A stretch of DNA of 64,000 nucleotides from Acidobacteriota bacterium (lineage in GTDB: Bacteria > Acidobacteriota > Terriglobia > Versatilivoradales > Versatilivoraceae): contig JAPPDF010000088.1 of assembly GCA_028875575.1 (NCBI GenBank), positions 21,112 through 85,111 on the forward strand, written 5' to 3'. Position 1 is the stretch's first letter; every line of letters begins with the position of its first letter. Under the pieces are notes generated by a model, which was given only the letters and a program-made list of their open reading frames with translations, was not told the DNA's origin and searched no databases. Position numbers and translations under genes: made by a program. Positions 43,817 to 53,937 of this stretch are shown here, one piece after another.

Positions 43817-44641
43817 CTAGTCCTGGGGATCGAAGGCAACGATGGCAATCCGATCACGATCGGCAACTCCAATCAGTTCCGTTCGATCCAGGAGCAGCGT
43901 TTTCTGCGCGTCAATAGCCAGTGCCGACGCACGGACCTCGGCCATCAACCGAAGGGTGGGCACTCCGACAACCGGAACGTCAAAGCGCATGTCCTGCCGG
44001 GGCTTGCTCACCTTGATCACCGTGACCGGCTGATTGGCGGTAAGGCCGGCAGCCCGACGAATGGTGGCGTCGGTACCTTCCATGGCTTCCACCGCGACAC
44101 AGGCCTGATGCCTTACCACCACGGATTGACCGATATCCATTCGAGCCATCTCCTTGGCGATTCGCCGACCATAGTGAATGTCTTTGATCTCCGAGTCGCT
44201 GGGCGATCGCCGCGTCAACACCCCAGGCTCAGGAATCAGCGGTTTCAGGAAAGCGGTCGAATCGATCAAACGGATCCCTTCCTGCTCCAGGACGTCCGCA
44301 ACCCCTCCAATCAAGGAGTCGGTGTTCCTGGTACCCAGACTCACCAAGAGTTTCAAGAGCCGTCGGTCCGGCACGATCGAGCTGAAGATCTGCTTGTGCT
44401 TGACTTGACCCGCCATCAATGCCTGATCAACCCCTTCCCGCTTCAACAGTTCAATCAGCTTCCCAAGCTGGCCCAAGCTTATCCAATGGGTCTTGTAGCC
44501 CAGGTCGGCAATTCGCGGAAAGGCTTCTTCCTTGATAGCCACCACTACCACATCCACACCCAGACTGCGCGCAGCCTCAAGCACCAGGAAAGGGAATTGG
44601 CCATTGCCGGCAATAAGGCCGTAGCGGCGCCGGTTCTGCAT
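43817..44641 (-). CDS. lpxI: UDP-2,3-diacylglucosamine diphosphatase LpxI (DUF1009)
   Basis: A 274-residue protein of the LpxI type: N-terminal YGLIAGNGQFPFLVLEAAR, KLIELLKREGVDQALMAGQVKH, then the C-terminal catalytic half with MDIGQSVVVRHQACVAVEAMEGTD and the PRQDMRFDVPVVGVPTL segment. It cleaves UDP-2,3-diacylglucosamine to lipid X, replacing LpxH in many bacteria outside the gamma- and betaproteobacteria. The start at 44641 is fixed by AAGGAAG 6-7 nt upstream. It follows lpxA in the same direction. Confidence 0.94.
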   Translation of the reverse strand: MQNRRRYGLIAGNGQFPFLVLEAARSLGVDVVVVAIKEEAFPRIADLGYKTHWISLGQLGKLIELLKREGVDQALMAGQVKHKQIFSSIVPDRRLLKLLVSLGTRNTDSLIGGVADVLEQEGIRLIDSTAFLKPLIPEPGVLTRRSPSDSEIKDIHYGRRIAKEMARMDIGQSVVVRHQACVAVEAMEGTDATIRRAAGLTANQPVTVIKVSKPRQDMRFDVPVVGVPTLRLMAEVRASALAIDAQKTLLLDRTELIGVADRDRIAIVAFDPQD

Positions 44642-44797
44642 CAAGACTTCCTTTTGGGAAGAGGGCTTGAGTCCGACGGACTGTCCGGGGTTTGCTGGTC
44701 GCGGGGCATTGGATTCACCGACAGATTTTGCAGGCCTCAGGGCGGACAAGGGCGCAAGTGTTCCGAAGAATGGGAAGGAACGCCAAGCACTGCCGGC

Positions 44798-45574
44798 TCA
44801 CTTGATAATCCCTCGTTCGCTGGTCTGAATGAAATCGATCAGAGACTGCACTTCCGGGTGGCCGGCGAGTTCCTGCTTGAGTTGATCCAAAGCCTGGGAG
44901 GTATTGAGTCCGGATTGCAGAAGCACCCGATAGGCGGCGCGAATCGCCCTGATTGAATCTACCGAAAATCCGCGTCGTTCCAGGCCGATGACGTTGACGC
45001 CATAGTTCTTGGCCTCCCTGGCGCTCACTGTCTTGGAAAAGGGAAGGACATCCTTGGTAATGACGGAGTAGCCGCCGACAAATCCGTAAATGCCTACCCT
45101 GCAAAACTGGTGAACCCCCGAAAACGCCCCGATGGTGGCATGGTCGGCGACCGTCACGTGCCCCGCAAGCGTCGCTGCATTGGCCAGCAGAATATGGTCT
45201 CCCAAGGAGCAGTCATGGGCAATGTGGCTGTAGGCCATGATGAAGTTGCGATTCCCAATCGATGTCCGTCCCCCTCCCCCGGCCGTGCCCCGATTGACTG
45301 TGACATACTCTCGAAAGGTATTGTGGTCGCCGATCACCAATTCGGTTCGCTCCCCCCGATACTTAAGATCCTGGGGTGGAAACCCAATGGAGCCAAAGGG
45401 AAAGAAATGACAGTGGTCCCCGACGCGGGTTGGCCCTTGAATAACGGTGTGCGCATCCACCCGACAGTGGTCTCCCAGAACCACGTCGTCTTCCAGGATC
45501 GCGTAGGGGCCGATGGATACCTCTTCGCCCAGGGAGGCCTTGGAGCTCACCACCGCCGTGGGGTGAATGCTCAT
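44798..45574 (-). CDS. lpxA: UDP-N-acetylglucosamine acyltransferase
   Basis: A 258-residue cytoplasmic enzyme of lipid A synthesis that puts the first acyl chain on UDP-GlcNAc (or a 3-amino analogue). The left-handed beta-helix hexapeptides run from residue 3 to about 185 ([20 protein letters not shown]). The catalytic His is His120 in [11 protein letters not shown], and [15 protein letters not shown] is the donor/acceptor region. A helical C-terminus ([16 protein letters not shown]) completes it. Its start overlaps the fabZ stop by 4 bp (ATGA). Confidence 0.97.
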   Translation of the reverse strand: MSIHPTAVVSSKASLGEEVSIGPYAILEDDVVLGDHCRVDAHTVIQGPTRVGDHCHFFPFGSIGFPPQDLKYRGERTELVIGDHNTFREYVTVNRGTAGGGGRTSIGNRNFIMAYSHIAHDCSLGDHILLANAATLAGHVTVADHATIGAFSGVHQFCRVGIYGFVGGYSVITKDVLPFSKTVSAREAKNYGVNVIGLERRGFSVDSIRAIRAAYRVLLQSGLNTSQALDQLKQELAGHPEVQSLIDFIQTSERGIIK

Positions 45575-46014
45575 TGATTCCCTCGGTCCACAATCGTCGA
45601 CAGGATCTCGGCTTCAGCCACGCGGACCTCATTCACAAAGGCCTCACCGCGAAGCTTTCCCAGCCGCGGTTTCAACCGTAGCACCTCGACCACCAACTCC
45701 AAGCGGTCCCCGGGAACCACGGGCCGGCGGAATCGGGCCTTGTCTATTCCGGAGAAGTAGACCAGTTTCGTTTCCCGATCCGGAATCTCGCGAAGCACCA
45801 GGACTGCCGCGACCTGGGCAATGGCCTCGATGATGAGCACACCCGGCATGACGGGAGTTCCGGGGAAGTGGCCGCTGAAGAAGTGTTCATTCACGGTCAC
45901 GTTCTTGAGGCCGACGATTCTCTTGCCAGGTTCCAGCTCGGTGATGGCATCCACCAGCAGGAATGGATAGCGGTGCGGAATGATCTTTTGTATCTGATTG
46001 GAATTCAAGAGCAT
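45571..46014 (-). CDS. fabZ: 3-hydroxyacyl-ACP dehydratase FabZ
   Basis: A 147-residue hot-dog-fold dehydratase of fatty acid elongation. The catalytic pair is His49 in [17 protein letters not shown] and Glu63 in [10 protein letters not shown]. FabZ and LpxA compete for 3-hydroxyacyl-ACP, and their coupling here balances membrane lipid and lipid A supply. The ATG at 46014 is chosen because the protein then starts as homologues do ([17 protein letters not shown]); the 59 extra codons upstream are intergenic repeat and hairpin sequence. The stop overlaps lpxA by 4 bp. Confidence 0.96.
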   Translation of the reverse strand: MLLNSNQIQKIIPHRYPFLLVDAITELEPGKRIVGLKNVTVNEHFFSGHFPGTPVMPGVLIIEAIAQVAAVLVLREIPDRETKLVYFSGIDKARFRRPVVPGDRLELVVEVLRLKPRLGKLRGEAFVNEVRVAEAEILSTIVDRGNQ

Positions 46015-46091
46015 CGGTCTTACCCCGAGTCTGATGTCAGCCAGTTTGAAGGCGCAAGAGAATATAGCACAAGCCTCCCAAGACTCTGAAA

Positions 46092-46107
46092 ATCCTGTGC
46101 ATCGATG
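46092..46107. repeat. Short dispersed repeat ATCCTGTGCATCGATG
   Basis: A 16-bp copy, exactly matching the inverse of the arm at 58864-58879, lies in the gap between skp and fabZ inside the outer-membrane run. Confidence 0.55.
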
Positions 46108-46172
46108 CCAATTGTCCCTGTAAGTCGCGAGGCGTGGGGGAGGCGGCGAGTCGACAGGCAAAAGCCAATACG

Positions 46173-46218
46173 GTCGGAGAGTCGACGCCACTCCGACAGG
46201 GGGACGGAGTGTCCCCCT
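46173..46218 (-). terminator. Strong hairpins between skp and fabZ
   Basis: AGGGGGAC (46198-46205) pairs perfectly with GTCCCCCT (46211-46218) around a 5-nt loop, extended by CCG/CGG. Next to it GTCGGAG (46173-46179) can pair with CTCCGAC (46191-46197); the two stems share no arm bases. No T-run follows, so it may be an attenuator, an mRNA-processing or stabilising structure, or a REP-like palindrome rather than a simple terminator. Confidence 0.4.
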
Positions 46219-46250
46219 CCGGTGTGCCTGTTTTCCGGACGGATCTATCT

Positions 46251-46820
46251 CTACTGGGCGGCTGGGGTAGTGGCGGGGGAAGTCTGAGACAGGTTAAACC
46301 GCTTGATTATGTCCGAGGTGATGTCTACCGAGTTGTCATTGAACAGAACCTGGCTGTTCTGGCTGGATGAATTCAGAATCAGGTAGAAATTGTTCTCCGC
46401 CGCATATTTTTGAACCTCGGCGGCTATTTTTCTGCCGATCCTGTTGTAGATATCGGTCCGGAGTTGATTGAACTCCCTCTGAGCGTCTTCGGTAGCCCGC
46501 TGGAAAGTAATCTGCTTTTTTTCCAGGTTCCTGGCGAGCGCCGCCTGCGCCTCCTGGTTCAAGGTGGCTCCCTGACGTTGTATCTGGCCCTGCAGATCCT
46601 GGATTTCCTTCTGCTGCTTGGCAAACTCCTCCTGCTTGGCATCCACTTTCTTCTGCAGATCGGCCATCGCAGCCTTCCCCTCCTCCGACTCGAAGATGGC
46701 GCGGTCGATCTGGATGACTCCCACCTTGACCATCTCCTGGCCCTGAATCTGCAAAGGACCGATCAAGCCAAACAGAAGAAAAGGCAAAAATGCGATGATC
46801 CCTCGATGCTTCCTGGTCAT
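46251..46820 (-). CDS. skp: OmpH/Skp-family periplasmic chaperone
   Basis: A 189-residue protein with a signal peptide ([20 protein letters not shown]), a beta strand [19 protein letters not shown], a long coiled coil (residues about 50-125; [40 protein letters not shown]), and a C-terminal strand region ([15 protein letters not shown]). Skp trimers carry unfolded outer-membrane proteins to BamA. The start at 46820 has AAGGAG about 11 nt upstream. The beta-propeller gene separates it from bamA. Confidence 0.92.
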   Translation of the reverse strand: MTRKHRGIIAFLPFLLFGLIGPLQIQGQEMVKVGVIQIDRAIFESEEGKAAMADLQKKVDAKQEEFAKQQKEIQDLQGQIQRQGATLNQEAQAALARNLEKKQITFQRATEDAQREFNQLRTDIYNRIGRKIAAEVQKYAAENNFYLILNSSSQNSQVLFNDNSVDITSDIIKRFNLSQTSPATTPAAQ

Positions 46821-46923
46821 GACACACAGACTCCTTATCGATGTTTTTGCGTTGCTCAACAAAGGTGATGCGACCCTAGCTTACCAGTCCTTTATAAATT
46901 TTTGAAGGGACTCGCTATTTCTT

Positions 46924-48678
46924 CTATTCAGCCGTGACCAGAGGGAGGTCGACCGGGACGGCCACCAGGAACCCACCGGTGCGTTCGGTGCTGGTGATCA
47001 GCGCCACGGCAATCATGGGCTGGGCCGTGGCGGAATCGATCTCCAGGGGGCCGAAGCTGCTCCCCAGACCGAGATCGCCCAGAACATCGTCGGTTATATG
47101 AAAACCGTTGGGCGGAATCTGGATGCCGCCCATCAGTCCGGTCTCTTCACCGGTCTCCCTGTCCCTGGCCCGAATCCGGGCAGCCGCGCTGAGACTGCCC
47201 AGGTTCATGATGACCAACCTGGTCCTAAAACGCCCCTGGTTGGTAGATGAGCTGAGCAGCAGTCTGGGAGAACCCTGAGAAACCCCGACCTGCAGGGACG
47301 GATCCTGGGTCTGGTTGTCGATCAGGGAAATAAAGCTGTTGAATGGCCGATCCGAAGTCACGCGCAACGAGCCGGAGTTGTTGGCGGTTGCGCGGGCCCG
47401 CATCACCCACCTGAGGACGTTGTTGATTTGCAGGAATCCCCGAGGTCCGACCGTGGCCGTGCGCTCCCGGCTGCTCTCCCCCTCCTGATTTCCCCAACTG
47501 ATGGAAACCGTGGCTTCCTGATCGTGCAGGTTCCGGATTCCCAGATTGGTCCGAAACTGCGAGGTGTCCGAGACCAGCGGGAAGTGATTGACGAATCCCA
47601 TGGACACGATTTCGACGGCATCGCGGGAACGGTTGGCCACCAGAAGCGTGTTGTTGTTGGGATTGGCGGAAATGTGAGTGGGATTGGCGCCCACGAAAAC
47701 CGGCGGAGTGGTGAGCTTGCTCAGGGTGGTCGGATCGATCAAGGAGTAGGTCCTTGTCTCGGGAAGCAGGGCGGCTATCAGACCGGTCCTGGAGTTGATG
47801 GCGACGGACCCTGGAGCGGTGTTCAACGGCGCCAGACCCGCCAGAGTGGCAGGGATGCCGGAGGTGTCCAGCACGGCAACGGCCCGGCCTGGGCCAAGGG
47901 CAACCGCGGCAAATTCGAGTTCGGGGCTTATCGCAACTTCCAGCGGCCCGCTGCCCAGGAAGATACTGCCCACCACGGTGGCGATATTCCGTTCGAGGTT
48001 GTAGCGGACCATCTGCAAATTGGCGTCGCCGTGATTGGCCACCAGGGCCAGGTCGTTCTTCTGGTCGTAAGCGACACTGATGGGGTTGGACCCGACCGGG
48101 ACCGGCGCCGGCAACACCGGGGTATTGGTGTCCAGATCCAGCAACTCCAAGCTGTTCCCGTTCAACAGGGCGATGATGGCGATGTTGTTTTCGGTGTCAA
48201 TGGCGACACTCCGAGGCCCGGACGTCGGCCCTCCGACCGGAACCACGGCTTCAGTGGCCCGGCACTCATTGACAATTGCATCATCGTCGCCGTCGTCGCT
48301 GGCCAGGCACCCATGATTGAGATTGACGATGGAGACGTTGTTGCTATTGAAATTGGCAACCACGGCTTTACCGGTGACTTCGTTCACCGCCACCACCAGC
48401 GGCGAATCCACCCTCATGGGATTGCCGTCCCCATCCAGAAAGGGATTGCCGTCCCCATCCACATCCAGTGGTATTCTCTTGTAGGTAGGGGCCGCCTTGT
48501 TCAGGTTGACCACGTACAATTCCCTGGAGAATTGACCCACCACCAGAGCCTCGTTGGTGGAAGGCCTTACCAACGAATAGACTGGACGGGTCCCCGGAGA
48601 AAAGAGCACTTCCTGTGCACGCCCTTCCGGGATAAGGCACACCACCAGCAACAGCAGGAAACCGAAGAAACGCTTCAT
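46924..48678 (-). CDS. Exported beta-propeller (YVTN-type) protein with duplicated C-terminal domain
   Basis: A 584-residue protein with a signal peptide (FFGFLLLLVVCLIPEGRA). Residues about 25-375 are propeller-like repeats: KAVVANFNSNNVSIVNL, NNIAIIALLNGNSLELLDL, NDLALVANHGDANLQMV, NTLLVANRSRDAVEIV. Acidic loops DVDGDGNPFLDGDGNP in the first blade look calcium-binding. The last 200 residues hold two copies of a beta domain (QFRTNLGIRNLHDQEATVSI; RFRTRLVIMNLGSLSAAARI), each ending in a hydrophobic strand (FNSFISLIDN; PMIAVALITST). Function unknown; an extracytoplasmic binding role is likely. It sits between bamA and skp, 37 bp after bamA, which is unusual. The start at 48678 precedes the signal peptide; the ribosome-binding site is weak. 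Confidence 0.82.
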   Translation of the reverse strand: MKRFFGFLLLLVVCLIPEGRAQEVLFSPGTRPVYSLVRPSTNEALVVGQFSRELYVVNLNKAAPTYKRIPLDVDGDGNPFLDGDGNPMRVDSPLVVAVNEVTGKAVVANFNSNNVSIVNLNHGCLASDDGDDDAIVNECRATEAVVPVGGPTSGPRSVAIDTENNIAIIALLNGNSLELLDLDTNTPVLPAPVPVGSNPISVAYDQKNDLALVANHGDANLQMVRYNLERNIATVVGSIFLGSGPLEVAISPELEFAAVALGPGRAVAVLDTSGIPATLAGLAPLNTAPGSVAINSRTGLIAALLPETRTYSLIDPTTLSKLTTPPVFVGANPTHISANPNNNTLLVANRSRDAVEIVSMGFVNHFPLVSDTSQFRTNLGIRNLHDQEATVSISWGNQEGESSRERTATVGPRGFLQINNVLRWVMRARATANNSGSLRVTSDRPFNSFISLIDNQTQDPSLQVGVSQGSPRLLLSSSTNQGRFRTRLVIMNLGSLSAAARIRARDRETGEETGLMGGIQIPPNGFHITDDVLGDLGLGSSFGPLEIDSATAQPMIAVALITSTERTGGFLVAVPVDLPLVTAE

Positions 48679-48715
48679 GAAGGAGTATCCTTGGATGACA
48701 GTCGTGTCGCCGGAC

Positions 48716-51412
48716 TCAGAAGGTCCGGCCCACCGAGAATCTAATGTCGCTACGCTTTTCGAAAATAATGGGGATCGGGGCGGCTCCGGTCGGATTCGGC
48801 ACAAACTCGTTGAACCGCAAGGGGTTGTATCCAAAAATCAATCGGAAGGGTGCGTTGACCACCGGCATGATGATCTGAAGCTCGACCCCTGTGCTGGCCC
48901 TCCACTTGTCGGTCCCCGGGATGACCTGCACCTCCTCCCCGGCTCTGACGGGCCGGAAAGCTCCATCCTCCAGCACCACCAGGCCCGCGGTGGAATTATC
49001 GGCAACGGTCAGGGCCGCCCGCCTCATCACCCAGGCTCTTCCAATATCGAAAAAGGGCGCCAGCGTGACCGGACCCATGATCGGTATACGATACTCCAGG
49101 TTGTAGACCACCTGGGTATCCCCGCCCACGAACTGAAAACTGCTGAAATAACGGGGTTCCTGCCTCACCACATTCTGTCCTGTAAGGGGATCGATCTGGG
49201 GGGTGCCGTCGGGATTGAGCACAGGCACTGTTTCCGTCCTCTCGAAAGTCGTCAGAGCCAATGGGGTGATGAGGCGAATGTCGAACCCCCGGATGCTGTC
49301 CTCGCCTCCGATGAACTGCCGGTCGAAGACGGGAGGCTGCAAGCCGTCGAAACCGCTGACGAAGGAAAACAAGCCGCGCATTCCAATGGTGTTTCTGCCT
49401 TTGTTGACCGGCTTGAACCACTTGGCTTCCACCGTGGGCCGGAAAATGTTGGCTCCCCCCCGCAGCAGTGGTCCACCCGTGAGCTGCAGGTACAGCGAGA
49501 AACTCTTGCCCCTGGTGGGTTGAAAGGGGTTGTTGACGGTGTTGTAGGTGAGAGACGGGGTGATGGTGCTGCGCACCAGACCTTCGAAAGCCGTCCGGCC
49601 GGAAAATCGATCGGCGGGCCAGAGCGCGCTGAAGAAGGACTCGTTTTCGTCGGAGGTGAACCCGGTCGAGGACTTGTCCAATCCGTAGCTGAGTCCGAAG
49701 TGTGTGAAGGGCCGGACCGGGTAACTGGCGAACGTGGTGAACCCGGTGCTGTTCTGGGAGAACAGCTCTGACCCCAGAGGCACCAAACCGCTGAAAAAGC
49801 CCAGTGTGTCGGCTTCGTGAAAGCTGTAACGTCGATGGAACACCGTGAACCCGGTCGTCAAGGGCCGATCGCGGAAATAGGGCTCGGTGAAGCTCAAGAC
49901 ATACTGGGAGGCCCGAGTCCCCCCCTGGGCCTGGATGCTGATGGACTCGCCGTGACCCATGAAGTTGTTGGTGGAGTAGCCGGCGCCAATGAAACTGCCG
50001 CCAAAGCCGCTGGTGCCTCCAGAAAAGGAGATCGAATTCTTTCCCTTTTCCTTCACCTTGAGGACGACGTCGACCTGACCGGTCTTTTCGTCTCCAGCGG
50101 TGGGGTCGGGCTTGATTTCCGCGTCCTCTTCGGACTTGAGCTCATCGAAGTACCCCAGCTGGTTCAACCTCAGGACGCTCACGTCCCAAAGCTGCGTGTT
50201 GAATATCTCGCCTTCTCGCACCAGGACTTCCCGCCGGATCACCTTGTCCCTGGTGGTGGTGTTGCCCACGAAATCCATGCGCCTCAGGAAGAACTGCTTG
50301 CCTTCTTCAAAGTCGAAGACGACGTTGACCACCTTTTCGGCCTCGTCCACTTCCTGCCTCGGGATCGGAGTCCAATTGATATAGCCCCTGGAGCCATAAA
50401 TCTTCTTGAGGTTTTCAAACCCCTCCCGAATCAGCTCTCCGTTGAAGACCTCGCCTTCCTTCATGCCAAGCACCCTCAAAAGGAGTTTGTCCTCGAAAAG
50501 GGTATTGCCGGTGAACTGCAGGTCGCCCACCATGTATTGATCGTTCTCTTCCAGGTCGACATCGATGAAGACGCGCTTCTGCGTCTTGCGCCTGAAGGGA
50601 ATCGGAAACCATGACCACCGCTTAACGTCCCGCACCTCGACCCTGGGCTCGTTGATCAGGAGCTTGATGTGGCCCTTCTCGTGGTACTTGGCGCGGACTC
50701 CCAGTTCCAGCGAACCCTCCAACCTTCGCCTCTCATACTTGGATTTGCCGGTCCAGAAAGACATGAACCCGGTCTCCTTCAAGAACTTCATCGACTTGCG
50801 CAGTTCCTTGTCCGAGTAAACGGTGTTGCCGTGAAAGTTGATCTTCTCGACCTTGACCTTCGGGCCTTCCTCGATCACAAAGGTGAGAAGCTTGGAGTTG
50901 GGCGGGACATCCTCCGCCTTGTAGCTGATCTCGGCGTACTGGCGGCCCTTTTCGGCCAATAGATCCGTCAACACCACGATGGCACGCTGAATCTTGGTGG
51001 GATCGAAGGGAGTTTCAATCCCGATACCCACCTTCTCTTCCTGGTATTTCTCCAGCACTTCGGTCTGAGTGGCCGATTTCAGACCTTCATATTCGATACT
51101 GCGGATCATCGGCCGTTCCTGCACCCAAATGATCACGATCTTGCCCCGATCGCCGTCCTCCAACTCGATCCGAACGTCGTCAAAGTACCCTGTCTCCCAA
51201 ACGGTTCGAAAGTCGCGCCGCAGCAACGCCGGATCCAGAAAGTCGTTGGGCTTGGAGAGAACGTGGAACTTGACCGTTTCCTGGGGAACCCTTCTGGTTC
51301 CTCGTACTTCTATGTTTTCAATGATGGCTCTCTCTTGAGCCCAAGCCTGCCCCTGCCATCCGCTCAGCGCCCACAGGAGCGCCCCGCACGCAAAGAGGAA
51401 TTTCTTACCCAT
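48716..51412 (-). CDS. bamA: Outer membrane protein assembly factor BamA
   Basis: An 898-residue Omp85 protein. After a signal peptide (FLFACGALLWALSGWQGQAWA) come five POTRA domains (IIENIEVRGTRRVPQETVKF; MIRSIEYEGLKSATQTEVLE; VKVEKINFHGNTVYSDKELR; QYMVGDLQFTGNTLFEDKLL; FFLRRMDFVGNTTTRDKVIR) and a 16-strand barrel with GGEDSIRGFDIR (loop 6 R-G-F/Y motif). It ends in Phe (FSVGRTF), as an outer-membrane signal should. It folds beta-barrel proteins into the outer membrane and is essential in diderms. The start at 51412 has GGAGGCAGCA directly before it. Confidence 0.97.
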   Translation of the reverse strand: MGKKFLFACGALLWALSGWQGQAWAQERAIIENIEVRGTRRVPQETVKFHVLSKPNDFLDPALLRRDFRTVWETGYFDDVRIELEDGDRGKIVIIWVQERPMIRSIEYEGLKSATQTEVLEKYQEEKVGIGIETPFDPTKIQRAIVVLTDLLAEKGRQYAEISYKAEDVPPNSKLLTFVIEEGPKVKVEKINFHGNTVYSDKELRKSMKFLKETGFMSFWTGKSKYERRRLEGSLELGVRAKYHEKGHIKLLINEPRVEVRDVKRWSWFPIPFRRKTQKRVFIDVDLEENDQYMVGDLQFTGNTLFEDKLLLRVLGMKEGEVFNGELIREGFENLKKIYGSRGYINWTPIPRQEVDEAEKVVNVVFDFEEGKQFFLRRMDFVGNTTTRDKVIRREVLVREGEIFNTQLWDVSVLRLNQLGYFDELKSEEDAEIKPDPTAGDEKTGQVDVVLKVKEKGKNSISFSGGTSGFGGSFIGAGYSTNNFMGHGESISIQAQGGTRASQYVLSFTEPYFRDRPLTTGFTVFHRRYSFHEADTLGFFSGLVPLGSELFSQNSTGFTTFASYPVRPFTHFGLSYGLDKSSTGFTSDENESFFSALWPADRFSGRTAFEGLVRSTITPSLTYNTVNNPFQPTRGKSFSLYLQLTGGPLLRGGANIFRPTVEAKWFKPVNKGRNTIGMRGLFSFVSGFDGLQPPVFDRQFIGGEDSIRGFDIRLITPLALTTFERTETVPVLNPDGTPQIDPLTGQNVVRQEPRYFSSFQFVGGDTQVVYNLEYRIPIMGPVTLAPFFDIGRAWVMRRAALTVADNSTAGLVVLEDGAFRPVRAGEEVQVIPGTDKWRASTGVELQIIMPVVNAPFRLIFGYNPLRFNEFVPNPTGAAPIPIIFEKRSDIRFSVGRTF

Positions 51413-51498
51413 TGCTGCCTCCACCACGCGGCTGAACGAGAAAATACATCATTGCCGGAAGCCCTTAAGAACGAATGTAGGATGCAGATTGGGGGGAA

Positions 51499-53937
51499 TT
51501 ATTTGTATAGCAGAGAGGTCTCAATGATTGTTTTTTTCAGATCCCGATAGTAAAGGCCCTTATCCACCTCGTAGATCTCGATTTCAGAGCCCGGCTCGAC
51601 ATCTCCCTGAATGAGGGCTTCGGACAACGGGTCCTCTACGTACCGTTGCAGGGCCCGACGGAGAGGCCTGGCCCCGTAAGATCGGTCATGGCAGGTTTTT
51701 TCAAGGATCCAACGCGTGGCGTCGGGGGTTAGGGAGATCTTGACGTTCTTGGCTACCATGCTGGCATTGATCTGATTCACCAACAACTCGACGATCTTCT
51801 CCAGGTCATCATCAGTCAGCGAATTGAAGACGATGACCTCATCCAGGCGGTTGATGAATTCCGGATTAAAGGCCTTCTTGACTTCGGATAGAACCATCTC
51901 CTCCATCCTGGCCTCGTTAACCTCCCGGTTGGTGCCGTGAAACCCGAGCTGATGTTTCTTCTCCAGGAACCGCGCCCCCAGGTTGGAAGTCATGATGATG
52001 ATGGTGTTCTTGAAGTCGACCGTATTGCCTAACCCGTCGGTAAGCTGTCCGTCCTCGAAAACCTGGAGCAGGATATTGAACAGATCCTGGTGGGATTTTT
52101 CGATCTCGTCGAGCAGGATGATGGAGTAGGGCGCCCTCTTGACCCGCTCGGTCAGCTGCCCTCCCTCTTCATACCCCACGTAGCCCGGCGGTGAACCGAT
52201 GAACTTGGAGACCGAGTGCTTCTCCATGTACTCCGACATGTCAAACCGGATCAGAGCTTTCTCGGTGCCGAACAGGAAGTGCGCCAGGGAGCGGGCCACC
52301 TCGGTCTTGCCCACGCCGGTAGGCCCGAGGAACAGAAAGGAACCCACCGGACGGTTGGGACTCTTGAGCCCGGCCCGAGACCTGCGTATGGCCCTGGCCA
52401 GGGCTCCAATGGCCTTGTCCTGGCTGATGATGCGCTTGTGAAGCTCCTCCTCGATGCGCATCAGCTTGGCCATCTCCTCCTCCTTGATGGCCGTCACGGG
52501 AATGCCCGTCCACTTGGCGACAACGCTCTCGATGTCTTCCCTGGTCACCGTGCCGCCGCCGGAGTCGTCCAGATTGAATTTTTCCTGAATCGACCGCAGG
52601 TGTTCCAGGGCAATGCGTTCCTCGTTGCGATAGATCTCCGCCTTTTCGAACTCGTGGTTGGAGATGGCCGATTCCATTCGAGCCACGATCACCTTGATCT
52701 TCTTCTGTATTTCCGTCATCTCCTTGGGAAGGCTATCCTGGCGCAGCTTGACCCTGGCTCCGGCCTCATCGATCAAATCGATGGCCTTGTCCGGAAGGAA
52801 ACGATCCGGGATGTAGCGATTGGCCTGATAGACGGCGGTTTCGATAGCCGCCGAGTCATAGCTCAACATGTGAAACTTTTCGTAGCGCTCCTTGACCCCG
52901 TTGAGAATACGCACCGCTTCCTCTTCCGTGGGAGGCGGAACCTTGACGGCCTGAAACCGTCGTTCCAGCGATCTGTCCTTTTCGATGGACTTGCGGAACT
53001 CTGACGGCGTGCTGGCGCCGATGCACTGGATCTCGCCGCGGCTCAATGCCGGCTTCAGGATGTTGGCGGCGTCCAGCGACCCCTCTGCCGAGCCGGCGCC
53101 CACCAGAGTATGCAGCTCATCCACGAACACGATCGCATTCCGATTCTCTATCAGCTCCTTCATGATCGTCTTCAACCGTTCCTCGAACTGACCCCGGTAC
53201 TTGGTGCCGGCCACGATCAGGGAAAGATCGAGAGCCAGAATTCGCTTGTCGGCCAGATAGCTGGGGACCTCGTTCTCGACGATTCGTTGTGCCAGGCCCT
53301 CGACGATGGCCGTCTTGCCGACGCCGGGCTCGCCGATCAGAACCGGATTGTTCTTGGTGCGCCGGCAGAGGATCTGGATCACCCGTTCAATCTCGTTTTC
53401 TCGCCCCACCAGGGGATCCAGAGTGCTCTCAACGGCCAACTGGGTCAAATCTCGACTGAATTCCGACAGTAGCGGCGTTTCCTTGGACCGGCTGACCACG
53501 GGCTTTTCCGAATGTGTGCGACTCAGTTCCTCTCGGATCGAATTCAACTTCAGCCCTCGTTCATGCAGAATCTCCGCTGCCAGGCACTTGTCTTCGCGAA
53601 GAATCCCCAAGAGCAGGTGTTCGGTTCCGATATGGCGGTGGCGCAGACGTTCAGCCTCGTCGGCCGCGAAGGTGAGGATTCGCTTGCATTCCGTACTCAG
53701 GGGAAGGTCGATCGAAGTCGGCACCTTCTCCCGAATAATGGTTCGTCCCTCAATGTCTTTCTTGATGGAATCGATGGAAGAGTGAGAGCGCAGAAAGCGA
53801 TTGGTCAGGCTCTTGTCTTCCCGCATCAGACCCAGGAGAAGGTGTTCGGTCTCGATGGAGGGGCTTCCGAATTGGCTGGCTTCGTACCGAGCGAAGAAGA
53901 TAACCCTTCTGGCTTTTTCGGTGTATCTCTCAAACAT
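51499..53937 (-). CDS. clpC: ClpC-type ATP-dependent Clp protease ATPase
   Basis: An 812-residue HSP100 unfoldase. Seen: two Clp-N repeats ([35 protein letters not shown] and [15 protein letters not shown]), AAA-1 with [18 protein letters not shown] (about residue 204), a UVR-type coiled segment ([20 protein letters not shown]) that marks ClpC rather than ClpB or ClpA, and AAA-2 with [18 protein letters not shown] (about 536). It feeds substrates to ClpP, which is not in the window. The start overlaps the lolD stop by 8 bp, so it is translated from the lol/lysS operon. Confidence 0.96.
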   Translation of the reverse strand: MFERYTEKARRVIFFARYEASQFGSPSIETEHLLLGLMREDKSLTNRFLRSHSSIDSIKKDIEGRTIIREKVPTSIDLPLSTECKRILTFAADEAERLRHRHIGTEHLLLGILREDKCLAAEILHERGLKLNSIREELSRTHSEKPVVSRSKETPLLSEFSRDLTQLAVESTLDPLVGRENEIERVIQILCRRTKNNPVLIGEPGVGKTAIVEGLAQRIVENEVPSYLADKRILALDLSLIVAGTKYRGQFEERLKTIMKELIENRNAIVFVDELHTLVGAGSAEGSLDAANILKPALSRGEIQCIGASTPSEFRKSIEKDRSLERRFQAVKVPPPTEEEAVRILNGVKERYEKFHMLSYDSAAIETAVYQANRYIPDRFLPDKAIDLIDEAGARVKLRQDSLPKEMTEIQKKIKVIVARMESAISNHEFEKAEIYRNEERIALEHLRSIQEKFNLDDSGGGTVTREDIESVVAKWTGIPVTAIKEEEMAKLMRIEEELHKRIISQDKAIGALARAIRRSRAGLKSPNRPVGSFLFLGPTGVGKTEVARSLAHFLFGTEKALIRFDMSEYMEKHSVSKFIGSPPGYVGYEEGGQLTERVKRAPYSIILLDEIEKSHQDLFNILLQVFEDGQLTDGLGNTVDFKNTIIIMTSNLGARFLEKKHQLGFHGTNREVNEARMEEMVLSEVKKAFNPEFINRLDEVIVFNSLTDDDLEKIVELLVNQINASMVAKNVKISLTPDATRWILEKTCHDRSYGARPLRRALQRYVEDPLSEALIQGDVEPGSEIEIYEVDKGLYYRDLKKTIIETSLLYK

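Noticed and set aside
47428..48744. 438-codon open frame on the plus strand opposite the beta-propeller gene
   Set aside because: Antisense of the repeat-rich propeller; it is rich in Gly, Asp, Gln and His as expected from reversed propeller codons.
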